Positions 1 through 6,971 of a stretch of DNA of 10,620 nucleotides are shown here, one piece after another (the first letter of the stretch is position 1; each line of letters starts with the position of its first letter). The notes below the pieces were generated by a model. That model was not told the origin of the DNA and did no database searches. It saw nothing but the letters and a program-made list of their open reading frames with translations. The position numbers were made by a program, and so were the translations under genes. The DNA is from Caldilinea sp. (GTDB lineage Bacteria; Chloroflexota; Anaerolineae; Caldilineales; Caldilineaceae): NCBI GenBank assembly GCA_025055055.1, contig JANWYX010000081.1:1-10620 (forward strand), written 5' to 3'.

Positions 1-878
1 AGCATATGCGCAGTAAAGCGCGCGGCGTCTTCGCCTGTGGCGGTTCCTTTTCGCGCGCGTTGAAAAATCGCCTCCGCTTCGACGGGAGAAAGTTGCTCTG
101 TATGCGCAGAGAGCGCAGCGTGGTCGGTTGCGACTGCGCCCATCTGCTTGAAGAAGATGCGACGCTGTTCGAGCGCGGCGATGTAGCTGCGATAATCGCC
201 GATGTCCACGTCGGAAACTTCGCTGAGCGCCGCAATCTGTTGAGCCCAGCCGGGTGCGTCGATGTTGACGACGGCATCTGGGCGGAAGGTGGGCAGGATG
301 CGGCCGTGCCAGCCGGACGCTCGAATCGCCTGATGATGCTCCAGCCGCGAGGTCGCCGGGTCGGTGGTGCAGAGCACCTCGATGTTGAAGCGGTCGTAGA
401 GCGCGCGCGGGCGATATTCGGGCGCGCGCAACCGGGCATCGATGGCGTCGTAAATGGCCTGCGCATTCTGCGGCGTCAACGGCTCCTCAATGCCGAAGAC
501 ATTCGCCAGTTCGTCGCGCAGCCAGTAGCCTGTCGGTGTGCCGCGGAACAGATAATAGTGTTCAGCAAAGATCTGCCAGATGCGGCGATGGTCGCGTTCA
601 ACCGGCCCGCCGTCGCGGCGCGGGATGCCGAGCGCCTCCAGCAGGACTCCCTGCGAGTAAAGCATGCGAAAGATGTAATGGTCGGGGATGATGAACAGCT
701 CGGCCGGCGAGCCGAAGATGTAGTCGGGATCGGCGAAGAGGCGTGGATCGACGTGCCCGTGCGGACAGACGAGCGGCAGGTCGGCCACGAGGGCGTAAAG
801 CCGACGCGCGGCTTCGCGCTGCGTCGGCTCCGGGCTGAAGCAACGGTCGGGGTGGAGAAAGGGGTGCGATGCAGTCAT
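1..878 (-). CDS. uxaC: Uronate (glucuronate) isomerase, N-terminal part; gene runs off the left edge
   Basis: UxaC interconverts D-glucuronate with D-fructuronate and D-galacturonate with D-tagaturonate, the first cytoplasmic step of hexuronate breakdown. Reading from the ATG at 878-876 gives 292 residues without a stop. The protein starts MTASHPFLHPDRCF and shows LVCPHGHVDP at about residues 36-45, whose H40 and H42 form the amidohydrolase-type HxH metal site. It also shows VLCTTDPATSRLEHH (168-182), RILPTFRPD (193-201) and GAVATDHAAL (247-256), all typical of the family. UxaC is normally about 470 residues, so roughly 170 C-terminal residues, including the conserved metal-binding Asp, lie outside the window. 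A GGGAG-like ribosome site (complement of 891-895) sits about 12 bases before the ATG, a little far. The gene is transcribed away from the propeller/hydrolase pair. I am confident of the family; which uronate it prefers cannot be told. Confidence 0.92.
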   Translation of the reverse strand, partial: MTASHPFLHPDRCFSPEPTQREAARRLYALVADLPLVCPHGHVDPRLFADPDYIFGSPAELFIIPDHYIFRMLYSQGVLLEALGIPRRDGGPVERDHRRIWQIFAEHYYLFRGTPTGYWLRDELANVFGIEEPLTPQNAQAIYDAIDARLRAPEYRPRALYDRFNIEVLCTTDPATSRLEHHQAIRASGWHGRILPTFRPDAVVNIDAPGWAQQIAALSEVSDVDIGDYRSYIAALEQRRIFFKQMGAVATDHAALSAHTEQLSPVEAEAIFQRARKGTATGEDAARFTAHM

Positions 879-922
879 AAGATCGGATGCTCCCTTGGTG
901 GATTGATAGTGTTGCGTTGAGA

Positions 923-936
923 ATTTTTCGAAAAAT
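923..936. promoter_or_regulatory. Perfect 14-bp palindrome, candidate operator upstream of uxaC
   Basis: ATTTTTCGAAAAAT is a perfect inverted repeat with a central CG, centred about 51 bases upstream of the uxaC start. A near-copy that matches 11 of the last 12 bases lies at 1140-1151. A second small palindrome, CAACGTTG, follows at 941-948. Uronate genes are often under LacI- or GntR-type repressors, whose sites are dyads of this size. No regulator gene is in view, so the protein that binds here is unknown. Confidence 0.35.
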
Positions 937-1165
937 GCTGCAACGTTGAAGCGCTGCACGTGACTTTTCCAGAGGTGTCACGGAACAATCTACTTTTCTG
1001 AAGTTGCGTTTCCGGTGTTTTGGGCGCCTGCATTCCAAAATTAGCATTGCAAAGGTACCAGAATCTTTTGAAACTATATCCTATATCTTAGAAGCATCGG
1101 ACACAATTTGACGAATGTTGAGTCAAGATAGGCTGCTCGTTGTCGAAAAATTGCGAGCGTGTCCA

Positions 1166-1183
1166 AGTGTGTAATTGTACACT
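1166..1183. promoter_or_regulatory. 18-bp imperfect dyad in the divergent intergenic region
   Basis: AGTGTGTAATTGTACACT pairs at 14 of 18 positions, with five perfect bases at each end (AGTGT/ACACT) and a central AATT. This is the shape of a homodimeric repressor site. The 10-bp palindrome GGGTGCACCC at 1199-1208 is centred 29 bp further on. It could act on either divergent transcript; this rests on shape alone. Confidence 0.25.
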
Positions 1184-1370
1184 GGTTACTGACAGAGGGG
1201 GTGCACCCATAAAAGAACCGGCGGGTGCTCTGGAGATCTTAGACCGGCTTAATGTTTGGCTCCGTTCACAGAAGAATTGTTTTTTACCCCTTAATGGTGG
1301 AACGACACCATCCAAGACTCGATCGCCTTGGAAAAGGCTCGTTGACTAGGGGCGTCCCTACATCGCTGCT

Positions 1371-1376
1371 TATGAT
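1371..1376 (+). promoter_or_regulatory. Possible -10 element (TATGAT) just before the propeller gene
   Basis: TATGAT ends eight bases before the ATG at 1385, and no ribosome site precedes either that ATG or the one at 1397. A transcript starting at or near 1385 would be leaderless, or nearly so. The only TTGACT upstream (1342-1347) is 23 bases away, too far for a standard -35, so this is a weak call. Confidence 0.2.
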
Positions 1377-1384
1377 GCTCTGCT

Positions 1385-3400
1385 ATGCTATGTGGCATGG
1401 CGAAGGGGTTGACGTCGCATCTCTGGGCAGTGAGAAGCAAGCGTGAAGGAAGGGAAGGGAAAAACCAGAGGCTGCTTGCCCCTCTTCTCTTCTCATTTCT
1501 CTTTCTTTTCTCCCTTATGCTGGCTACGGCGTGTGAGGCTGGTCTTTCGCCCGCTGCAGCCCAACCTGCACCGCCGCTTCAGTGGGAGCCGGTGCACGAC
1601 GGCCTGCGTCCTCATGCGCCCGTCGCCTCGATCGCTTTCGACCCTCATCAACCCCACCGCGTAGCGATTGGACTGTACGCGCCGACCGGTCTGTTGCTCA
1701 GCGAGGACGGGGGCGAAGAGTGGCGCCAAGACCTTAGCCTTGCTGAAGCGGTCCATGCGGTTCATTTTGACCAGATTCTATCCGGCGTTCTCTGGGTGGC
1801 CGGTGCGCATGGCCTCTGGCGGATAGAGCTGCACAGTGAAGGCCGGCGCCGACAGGCGGCGACCGGTTGGCCTGCCGAACACGCCGCTTTTACGGTAACC
1901 CAATCGTCCGACGGCGTTCGTTACGCTGCAGGCGTATCCCGCTGGGACGAAGCGCCCACGCTCTGGCGTAGCCTCGACGGCGAGACGTGGCGATCTTTCG
2001 CACCGCTGCCGACGCCGACTGATGGCGCCGTGCTCGCCCTTGCCGCCGCAAACGACCGCCTTTTTGCCGGAACCGACGGCTTTGGCCTTTTCGCAAGTGA
2101 CGGCTCCATCCTCGACAATGATTTCTCCTGGCGCCGCGTTGAGGAAATCGGCGAAACCCATGTGGCCGCCCTGTGGGCTTCGGCGGACGGATCGTTGCTG
2201 TTGGCGCGCACGCGCAAAGGGCTCTTTCGCTCTGCGGACTCAGGAGCCACCTGGCGAAGAGTCGATTTGCCGCTGGAAGGTCGGCCGGACGCTATTGCTG
2301 TCGCGCCCGATGGCGCTATGTATCTCGGCATGGGCGGCGGCGAGATTTTGCGCAGCGACGACGCAGGCGCAAGCTGGCGCCCTTGGTCGACCCTCGACCG
2401 CGACGGCCTCTTCTATGCGCTGGCGGTCGATCCTTTCAACGCCGATCGTCTCTTTGCCGGAACGCAGCACGGCCTGTATTTCAGCCTTGATGTCGGGCGC
2501 ACGTGGCGGCCGTTGGAAAGCGTCGGCGAGCGTCGGGGGCGGACGCTGCTCGAAGCGGGCGGCTCGCTCTTTCTCGGCGCAGAGGACGGGGTCTATCGCT
2601 GGGAAGAAACGATCCGCCGCTGGGAGCGCCTCGGCGAAGGGCTACCCCTACGCCAGGCGCGGACGCTGGCGGCGTCGCCGGCGAATCCTTCTATTCTTTT
2701 CGTTGGAACCGACGCCGGCCTCTATCGCTCGCTCGACGCCGGCGCAACATGGCGGCTCGTCGGCTGGCCGCAGAACGGCGTCAATGGGCTGCTCTTCGAT
2801 CCCGGCGATCCGAATCGTCTTTATATGCACATTGCCTTCGAGCGCGTCTATCGCACAAATGAGGCGCTCGGCGACGCACCAACCTGGGATGCACGCTGGG
2901 AAGGCATGCCCATCAGCGCCGAGGTGCTGTCACTGGCAATGGAGCCGGGCAACCCGCACCGCCTCTACGCAGGCGCAGCGCAAGGTCTGTACATCGGCGA
3001 CGAACGTGCTGAACGCTGGCGCAACGTCCCTGCACTGACGGGGCGAAGCCTGTTCACCATCGTCGTCGATCCCTTGCATCACCAGCGCGTCTATGCCGGC
3101 GCCACCGACGGCCTCTATCGCAGCGAGGATCGGGGCGAGACGTGGGAGCGCCTCGGCCTGCAAGACGTCACAGTGACGGCGCTGGCTTGGAACGAGCGTC
3201 AGCCGCAGCTTCTTTACGCCGGAACCAAATATCAGGGCCTTTGGCGCAGCGTGGACGCCGGTCGCACCTGGGAGCAGGCCCCTTTCGATGAGGCTGCGCA
3301 GGACGAGTCGATCAACGCCTTGCTCCTCTCCGCAGACGGGCGTTGGCTCTACGCCGCCACGACGCGCGGGGTTTGGCGCGCCGCTCTTGGGCCGGAATGA
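1385..3400 (+). CDS. Secreted BNR/Asp-box (sortilin-like) beta-propeller protein, putative lipoprotein
   Basis: A 671-residue protein made almost wholly of propeller repeats. Eight Asp boxes of the form SxDxGxTW can be read: S106EDGGEEW, S196LDGETW (one residue short), S283ADSGATW, S324DDAGASW, S367LDVGRTW, S449LDAGATW, S580EDRGETW and S622VDAGRTW. Each is preceded by a strand such as LFAGTxxGLY, as in sortilin/VPS10 and photosystem-stability-factor-like propellers. Residues about 30-50 form a hydrophobic export signal ending LATAC, an acceptable lipobox with C50 as the lipidated residue; cleavage after AAAQ at 57-60 is the alternative. No catalytic domain is evident, so the role (binding, scaffold or sialidase-like) is unknown. 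The start is uncertain: ATG 1385 or 1397 lack a ribosome site, and an AAGGAAGGG stretch at about 1446 would suit a later non-ATG start. The glycoside hydrolase gene follows 73 bases downstream on the same strand. Confidence 0.85.
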   Translation: MLCGMAKGLTSHLWAVRSKREGREGKNQRLLAPLLFSFLFLFSLMLATACEAGLSPAAAQPAPPLQWEPVHDGLRPHAPVASIAFDPHQPHRVAIGLYAPTGLLLSEDGGEEWRQDLSLAEAVHAVHFDQILSGVLWVAGAHGLWRIELHSEGRRRQAATGWPAEHAAFTVTQSSDGVRYAAGVSRWDEAPTLWRSLDGETWRSFAPLPTPTDGAVLALAAANDRLFAGTDGFGLFASDGSILDNDFSWRRVEEIGETHVAALWASADGSLLLARTRKGLFRSADSGATWRRVDLPLEGRPDAIAVAPDGAMYLGMGGGEILRSDDAGASWRPWSTLDRDGLFYALAVDPFNADRLFAGTQHGLYFSLDVGRTWRPLESVGERRGRTLLEAGGSLFLGAEDGVYRWEETIRRWERLGEGLPLRQARTLAASPANPSILFVGTDAGLYRSLDAGATWRLVGWPQNGVNGLLFDPGDPNRLYMHIAFERVYRTNEALGDAPTWDARWEGMPISAEVLSLAMEPGNPHRLYAGAAQGLYIGDERAERWRNVPALTGRSLFTIVVDPLHHQRVYAGATDGLYRSEDRGETWERLGLQDVTVTALAWNERQPQLLYAGTKYQGLWRSVDAGRTWEQAPFDEAAQDESINALLLSADGRWLYAATTRGVWRAALGPE

Positions 3401-3473
3401 GAGAACACAGATTTGCACGGATATGACAGGCTTTCGCGGATTGTTCGATCTGTGCTTGTGGCATGCTCACCCA
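3401..3473 (+). repeat. Intergenic repeat-like element with CACRGAT units closed by an inverted copy
   Basis: The short gap holds CACAGAT (3406-3412), CACGGAT (3416-3422), a weaker GACAGGC (3425-3431) and CGCGGAT (3435-3441), spaced at about ten bases. It closes with ATCTGTG (3448-3454), the exact reverse complement of the first unit, so the ends can pair around a 35-base loop. Intergenic strings of 'CACAGATT...CACGGATT' units recur in many environmental bacterial genomes, as far as I recall; this looks like one eroded copy. The in-frame ATG at 3423 falls inside it, which argues against that start for the next gene. Confidence 0.45.
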
Positions 3474-5045
3474 ATGAACGCCGGTCGCAACTGTCGGCGA
3501 TTTTTCTCTGCACCTGCTTTTCCCTTCACCCGTTCGCGTGCTCTTCCGCTCTTCATCTTTGCCCTCTTCGGCGCGCTGCTGATCTCTCTGCTCGTCGGCA
3601 TGGACCCGGCTGAGCGCAAGCCGTTGCGCGTCGGCGTGCACATGATTCGCCCGGACGCCGATGTGCTGGCGCAAGCGGCGGAGCTGGGCGTGGAGGCGGT
3701 CGTGCTGCTCTTTCCCTGGCGCGAGATCGAGCCAACGCAAGGCTATTTCTTCTGGCAGATGGCGGACGAGGCTGTGGTGGGCGCAGCCCATTACGGAGTG
3801 GAACTGATCGTGCGCCTCGACCAGCCGCCGGAGTGGGCCTTAAGGGAGAAGGCGAACGTCGGCGAGCCGCCTGTGGACGTCGCCGCTTATGAGCGCTTCG
3901 TGCGCAGCGTCGCCAGCCGCTATCAAGGCAGGATCGCCGGCTACATTCTCTGGAACGAACCGAACCTGGCGCTGGAATGGAACGACCGCCCGCCAGACCC
4001 GGTCGGCTATGTGACGCTGTTGCAGGCTGGTCACCGGGGCGTCAAGGCAGGCGACCCGGCGGCGAAGGTGATCAGCGCAGGGCTGGCGCCCACCAATACC
4101 GACGACGCCCAGGCCATGGACGACCGCCGCTTTCTGGAGGAGATGTATCGCCAAGGCGCAGGCCGTTTTTTCGATGTGCTCGCTGCGCACGCCTACGGCT
4201 TCGGTCGCCCGCCCGATGCGCCGTTTTTGGAGACAAATGGGGACGGGGACGGACTGGATGGGCTGGTTTTTCAGCGCGTCGCCGCGCTGCGCGCTATCAT
4301 GGAACGCAACGGCGATGCGCGCAAGCCGGTCTACATCACCGAAATGGGTTGGACGGTGGAAGCGGTGGCGCACTCGGCCTGGCAGGAGGTGACGCCGCAG
4401 CAGCAGGCCGATTATCTCATCCGGGCACTCGACCTGGCCGAGGCGAGCTGGCCCTGGTTGGATCTGGCGACGATCTGGAACTTGGGCGGGGAGACGCATC
4501 CGGAGTGGCGCGGTTACAGCCTGCTGACGCCGGAGGGCGAGCCGCGTCCAGCCTATCACGCACTGCAGGAACGCCTCGCCGGACGCCGCTCCCCTGCCGC
4601 ACATCGACATCTAGATTCGCCGCAGCGCGTGCAGGTCGTGGCAGAGGACGTCGTCATTCACCTCGGCGATAAAGACCTGCCTGACCCGTGGGTTCCCCTG
4701 TATCGAGGCTTGCGTCGCAGCCCGCGCTGGGAAGGCGTCTTTTATCTGGACGATCCCGGTTCGAGGGAATGGCGATTGTCGCTGCGCATTATGCAAAGCA
4801 ACTTCTGGTCGAACCGCATCTGGATCAACGGCCACCCTTTGTCGGAGCCGATGCCTATCGAAGAGTTCGGCCGCACGTGGGTGATGCATTCATGGCGCGT
4901 GCCCGCCGAATTCTTGCAGCCCGGCCTGAATCGCATCGTCGTCGTCATCGCCCACGCGCCGCCGCGGATCCAGGACCGTCGCTTCACTTACGACGACATC
5001 CAGTTCACGGATGTCCAGATCTCGCCTGCGCCCCTCGATCAGTAG
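3474..5045 (+). CDS. Membrane-anchored clan GH-A glycoside hydrolase with C-terminal beta-sandwich
   Basis: A 523-residue retaining glycoside hydrolase, probably acting outside the membrane. A basic N-terminus (GRNCRR, FTRSR) precedes one hydrophobic helix at about residues 22-42, giving an N-in, C-out anchor with no clear cleavage site. The (beta/alpha)8 barrel spans about 50-370: WREIEPTQGYFFW (82-94), then ILWNEPN (158-164) with E162 as acid/base at the end of strand 4, and VYITEMGW (286-293) with E290 as nucleophile at strand 7. A second domain at about 385-517 contains NFWSNRIWINGHPL and VPAEFLQPGLNRI, like the galactose-binding sandwiches of GH2-type enzymes. The barrel resembles GH39/GH5-like proteins, but I cannot fix family or substrate. 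ATG 3474 is preferred because ATG 3423 lies in a repeat-like element; neither has a good ribosome site. It probably shares a transcript with the propeller gene. Its last 7 bases overlap the opposing baeRF remnant. Confidence 0.85.
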   Translation: MNAGRNCRRFFSAPAFPFTRSRALPLFIFALFGALLISLLVGMDPAERKPLRVGVHMIRPDADVLAQAAELGVEAVVLLFPWREIEPTQGYFFWQMADEAVVGAAHYGVELIVRLDQPPEWALREKANVGEPPVDVAAYERFVRSVASRYQGRIAGYILWNEPNLALEWNDRPPDPVGYVTLLQAGHRGVKAGDPAAKVISAGLAPTNTDDAQAMDDRRFLEEMYRQGAGRFFDVLAAHAYGFGRPPDAPFLETNGDGDGLDGLVFQRVAALRAIMERNGDARKPVYITEMGWTVEAVAHSAWQEVTPQQQADYLIRALDLAEASWPWLDLATIWNLGGETHPEWRGYSLLTPEGEPRPAYHALQERLAGRRSPAAHRHLDSPQRVQVVAEDVVIHLGDKDLPDPWVPLYRGLRRSPRWEGVFYLDDPGSREWRLSLRIMQSNFWSNRIWINGHPLSEPMPIEEFGRTWVMHSWRVPAEFLQPGLNRIVVVIAHAPPRIQDRRFTYDDIQFTDVQISPAPLDQ

Positions 5046-5540
5046 CGCAGAATCAACGCAATGCACTGGTGCTCGGCGAGCTGACCGTTTTCGACGAAGA
5101 CCACCCGCTCCTGTTTGGCCAGCATTGTTTCGATGATCTCATCTACGGCGTCGTCGATGACGCCGGGCGCCTCCGGGGCTTCCGCCGGAGAAGGAATCAT
5201 TCCGCTCTCGTCTACGACGGCCGGACAGTGAAAACCCTCTTCGACCAGGAAGATGCGGCCGCGACCCTCATGCGCCGGCCGCCACACCTCGCCGATCGTC
5301 GAGACATATTTCTGTTCACCGACGGCTTTGTCCAGCTCCTTCAAGACCTTTCGGCGCTCCTCGGTCAGCGCCTCTTTCACCGCTGGCCAGATGAGCTTGC
5401 CGAGCTCATGTTGCAAATGTGCGAGCGCTTGATGACGGCGGGTAGCTTGAAATCCGTTGCAGCAACAAAATGTCCTGTCAGTTCATGAAATGCACTTCCG
5501 CCGATGCGCTTGAGCGGTTTTTGGACAATTTGTTTCTCAT
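5039..5540 (-). pseudogene. Decayed baeRF-type (eRF1-like release-factor-family) gene, C-terminal part intact
   Basis: From a TTG at 5416, 125 residues stay open: HELGKLIWPAVKEAL, IGEVWRPAHEGRGRIFLVEE (41-60), a long DDAVDEIIE helix, ERVVFVENGQL and a final LILRY. This is the C-terminal domain of bacterial proteins related to archaeal/eukaryotic release factor 1 (baeRF, often called host attachment proteins), which are usually about 350-400 residues. Upstream in this frame only poor coding sequence remains (CCCNGFQATRRHQ...) before a TGA at 5485-5483. In another minus-strand frame, PLKRIGGSAFHELTGH can be read at 5517-5470. It resembles the segment that should precede it (PLxxxGxxRxLxFFxEVTGH, from memory). 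This suggests a frameshift between about 5420 and 5470 and loss of the N-terminal two thirds near 5540. A short functional protein from TTG 5416 is possible but less likely. The end overlaps the hydrolase stop by 7 bases. Confidence 0.7.
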
Positions 5541-5576
5541 AAAAATCTTTCGGGAAGCGTTTGGCTTCCCGAAAGA
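5541..5576 (-). terminator. Intrinsic terminator for the minus-strand dehydrogenase gene
   Basis: A perfect 13-bp stem (5546-5558 with 5564-5576, sequence TCTTTCGGGAAGC and its complement) encloses a 5-base loop. On the minus strand it is followed directly by TTTTT (complement of 5541-5545). It lies about 100 bases past the stop of the saccharopine-dehydrogenase-family gene and in front of the baeRF remnant, so it should cut the remnant off from upstream transcription. No matching T-run exists on the plus strand, so it appears to work one way only. Confidence 0.85.
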
Positions 5577-5674
5577 CGCTTCAAAAGATTTTAATGGAAA
5601 TGGAAGATGTGCGGAGTCTCGAATCGAGCCTCGATGGGACCGCTACAGCCGAACGGCTTCCTCCTCTATATGCT

Positions 5675-6823
5675 TCAGACTCGATGTTCTATCTCTTCGC
5701 GCCTGAATGCCACCCGCACCCCACGCGCCGCCAGATGATCAAGGACGGCCTCGCAACAGCCGGGCGTCTGTCCAACCAATTCCGGCGGGCAGACGCCGAT
5801 GCGGCGAAAGGCTCCGCTCGCAACCAAGCGGACGACGGCGGTGCAGGTGTAGCCGGTCGTGCGCGCCATGGAGGTGACGCCGGCGACGTCGTCGTAGCGG
5901 TCGAAGAGGTCGTAGGTGTAGCGCACGCTATGTCCCGCCTCAACGCCTTCGACCCCCACCTGCATCACGGTCAGGTCGCGCTCGCCGGGCTGCAATCGCC
6001 ACTGTTTGAAGAGCAGCTTTGCTGTGAGCTGGATCGGCGCCACGCGTACGCCTGCCACCTCGAGCGGTTCTTTGCTCAGAAAACCGCTCTCACGCAGCGC
6101 AGCCATTAAGTCGGCATGGCCGGGGTAGCGCAGCGTCTTCTCTTTCATGAAAGGAATTTGCATCGTGCGCATCAGCGTGCGCAGGCCGTCGGTGTTGAAC
6201 GCCTCCAGCGTTCCGATGTGGGGAAAGTTGCGTAGCTCTACGTCGGAGAGCGCCGGCCGCACCACCTCGCGGCCACATTCGACGAAGCGCGCCGGCCGCG
6301 TATATTCTTCGAGCACGTCGAGCGGCGAGAAGACCGCCTTGTACTCGAAGGGCCGGCGCCGCACTTCCGGCAGCCCACCGACGTAGCACTCGTAGCGTTC
6401 GATGCGCTCCATTCGCCGCGTCAGATCGCCCAGCAGAATGTTGCTCAGGCCGGGCGCCACCCCACAATCGATCACGGCGGTGACGTTTCGCTGCTGCGCC
6501 GGCTCGTCGAGAAGGAAAGGATCTTCGGCAAAGAACGAAATGTCGACGACGTTTTTGCAGGCGGCAATCACCTTCTGGAGCGTAGAGAAGCCCATATAGC
6601 CCGGCACAGCGCACACGACCAAGTCGGCGTCGGACAACAGCCGAGAGAAATCATCGAGGGCGTTCAAGTCGGCGATGCAACCCCGCACTTTTGCTTCGCT
6701 CTCCAGTCGATGCACCGCATCGGGATTCCGGTCGATGACGGTCACGTGGAAATCGGGCGTCTGCGCAAGGTCCTTGACAATCGCACCGCCCACCAATCCG
6801 CTGCCTAATACGCTGATTTGCAT
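5675..6823 (-). CDS. Saccharopine dehydrogenase family NAD(P)-dependent oxidoreductase, lysine-6-dehydrogenase-like
   Basis: A soluble 382-residue protein. It opens with a Rossmann fold: MQISVLGSGLVGG (GxGxxG at 7-12), followed by a strand ending in D31 (VTVIDRN), and VVCAVPGYMG at 69-78. The middle has the family's DCGVAPGLSNILLGDL (119-134), then YVGGLP (147-152), YTRPA (174-178), EAFNTDGLRTL (207-217) and KTLRYPGHA (229-237). This set is usual in saccharopine dehydrogenase-like enzymes close to L-lysine 6-dehydrogenase and saccharopine reductase, so a role in lysine oxidation or the saccharopine route is likely; exact substrate is inferred. The ATG at 6823 is chosen because the Rossmann strand begins there, with a weak AAGAAAG ribosome site nearby; a TTG at 6865 would add 14 unlikely residues. 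It looks monocistronic, with its own promoter region and a strong terminator at 5541-5576. Confidence 0.85.
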   Translation of the reverse strand: MQISVLGSGLVGGAIVKDLAQTPDFHVTVIDRNPDAVHRLESEAKVRGCIADLNALDDFSRLLSDADLVVCAVPGYMGFSTLQKVIAACKNVVDISFFAEDPFLLDEPAQQRNVTAVIDCGVAPGLSNILLGDLTRRMERIERYECYVGGLPEVRRRPFEYKAVFSPLDVLEEYTRPARFVECGREVVRPALSDVELRNFPHIGTLEAFNTDGLRTLMRTMQIPFMKEKTLRYPGHADLMAALRESGFLSKEPLEVAGVRVAPIQLTAKLLFKQWRLQPGERDLTVMQVGVEGVEAGHSVRYTYDLFDRYDDVAGVTSMARTTGYTCTAVVRLVASGAFRRIGVCPPELVGQTPGCCEAVLDHLAARGVRVAFRREEIEHRV

Positions 6824-6868
6824 CGAACACTGTTCTTTCTTGGGTCTACTTGTTTCTGAAACCAACTC

Positions 6869-6874
6869 TTTATA
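6869..6874 (-). promoter_or_regulatory. Possible -10 element (TATAAA) for the dehydrogenase gene
   Basis: On the minus strand GCTATAAAG lies about 45 bases before the ATG at 6823. No good TTGACA is found 17 bases upstream, but two direct copies of CAAACGGC occupy the -35 area, which would suit an activator-dependent promoter. Confidence 0.3.
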
Positions 6875-6878
6875 GCGC

Positions 6879-6897
6879 GCCGTTTGCTTGCCGTTTG
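6879..6897 (-). repeat. Paired direct repeat CAAACGGC in the dehydrogenase promoter area
   Basis: Plus-strand GCCGTTTG occurs at 6879-6886 and 6890-6897, an 11-bp period, so both copies face the same side of the helix. They sit just upstream of the candidate TATAAA. Placement suggests binding sites for a transcription activator; which one is unknown. Confidence 0.4.
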
Positions 6898-6953
6898 AAA
6901 GTCGACGTCCCCCGGGAGAAACCGACGAGTTCAGTTCATTCGGCGCCTGCTTG

Positions 6954-6971
6954 ACTGCTAGCTGCGTACTG

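Larger units (their letters stand above)
879..1384. other. Divergent intergenic region between uxaC and the propeller gene
   Basis: About 500 bases with no convincing gene. The stretch is visibly richer in A and T than its neighbours (for example 1060-1100 and 1135-1180) and should hold the control sites for both uxaC and the plus-strand pair. I see a perfect 14-bp palindrome (923-936), CAACGTTG (941-948), a tandem CTATATC (1074-1080 and 1081-1087), TTGAC/GTCAA arms nine bases apart (about 1109-1127), an 18-bp imperfect dyad (1166-1183), the 10-bp palindrome GGGTGCACCC (1199-1208), and small hairpins at 1294-1311 and 1347-1360. No good sigma70 -35/-10 pair stands out for uxaC. Short open frames here have no family resemblance and no matching ribosome sites. 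Confidence 0.6.

Noticed and set aside
6..920. A 304-codon plus-strand open frame at the left end
   Set aside because: It is the antisense of uxaC; its translation is arginine/alanine-rich without family features, while the minus strand reads clear uronate isomerase motifs.
598..1047. Minus-strand 149-codon frame overlapping the uxaC start
   Set aside because: Out-of-frame shadow of uxaC; the downstream half is low-complexity Arg/Pro/Ala.
1294..1360. Small hairpins ATGGTG/CACCAT (1294-1311) and TAGGG/CCCTA (1347-1360)
   Set aside because: Arms of 5-6 bp without a following T-run are expected by chance in a region this long; not called as terminators or riboswitches.
1140..1446. Small plus-strand frames (69 and 64 codons) and a minus-strand frame in the divergent intergenic region
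   Set aside because: No ribosome sites, no recognisable motif, and they overlap the palindromes; nothing supports translation.
2022..3038. A 338-codon frame inside the propeller gene
   Set aside because: Shadow frame; the repeat-rich Asp-box frame is clearly the coding one.
3840..4610. A 256-codon minus-strand frame opposite the hydrolase
   Set aside because: Antisense shadow; the plus strand carries both catalytic Glu motifs in frame.
5470..6109. Plus-strand frames across the terminator and the dehydrogenase 3' end
   Set aside because: They run through a terminator hairpin and antisense to the dehydrogenase; no family resemblance.
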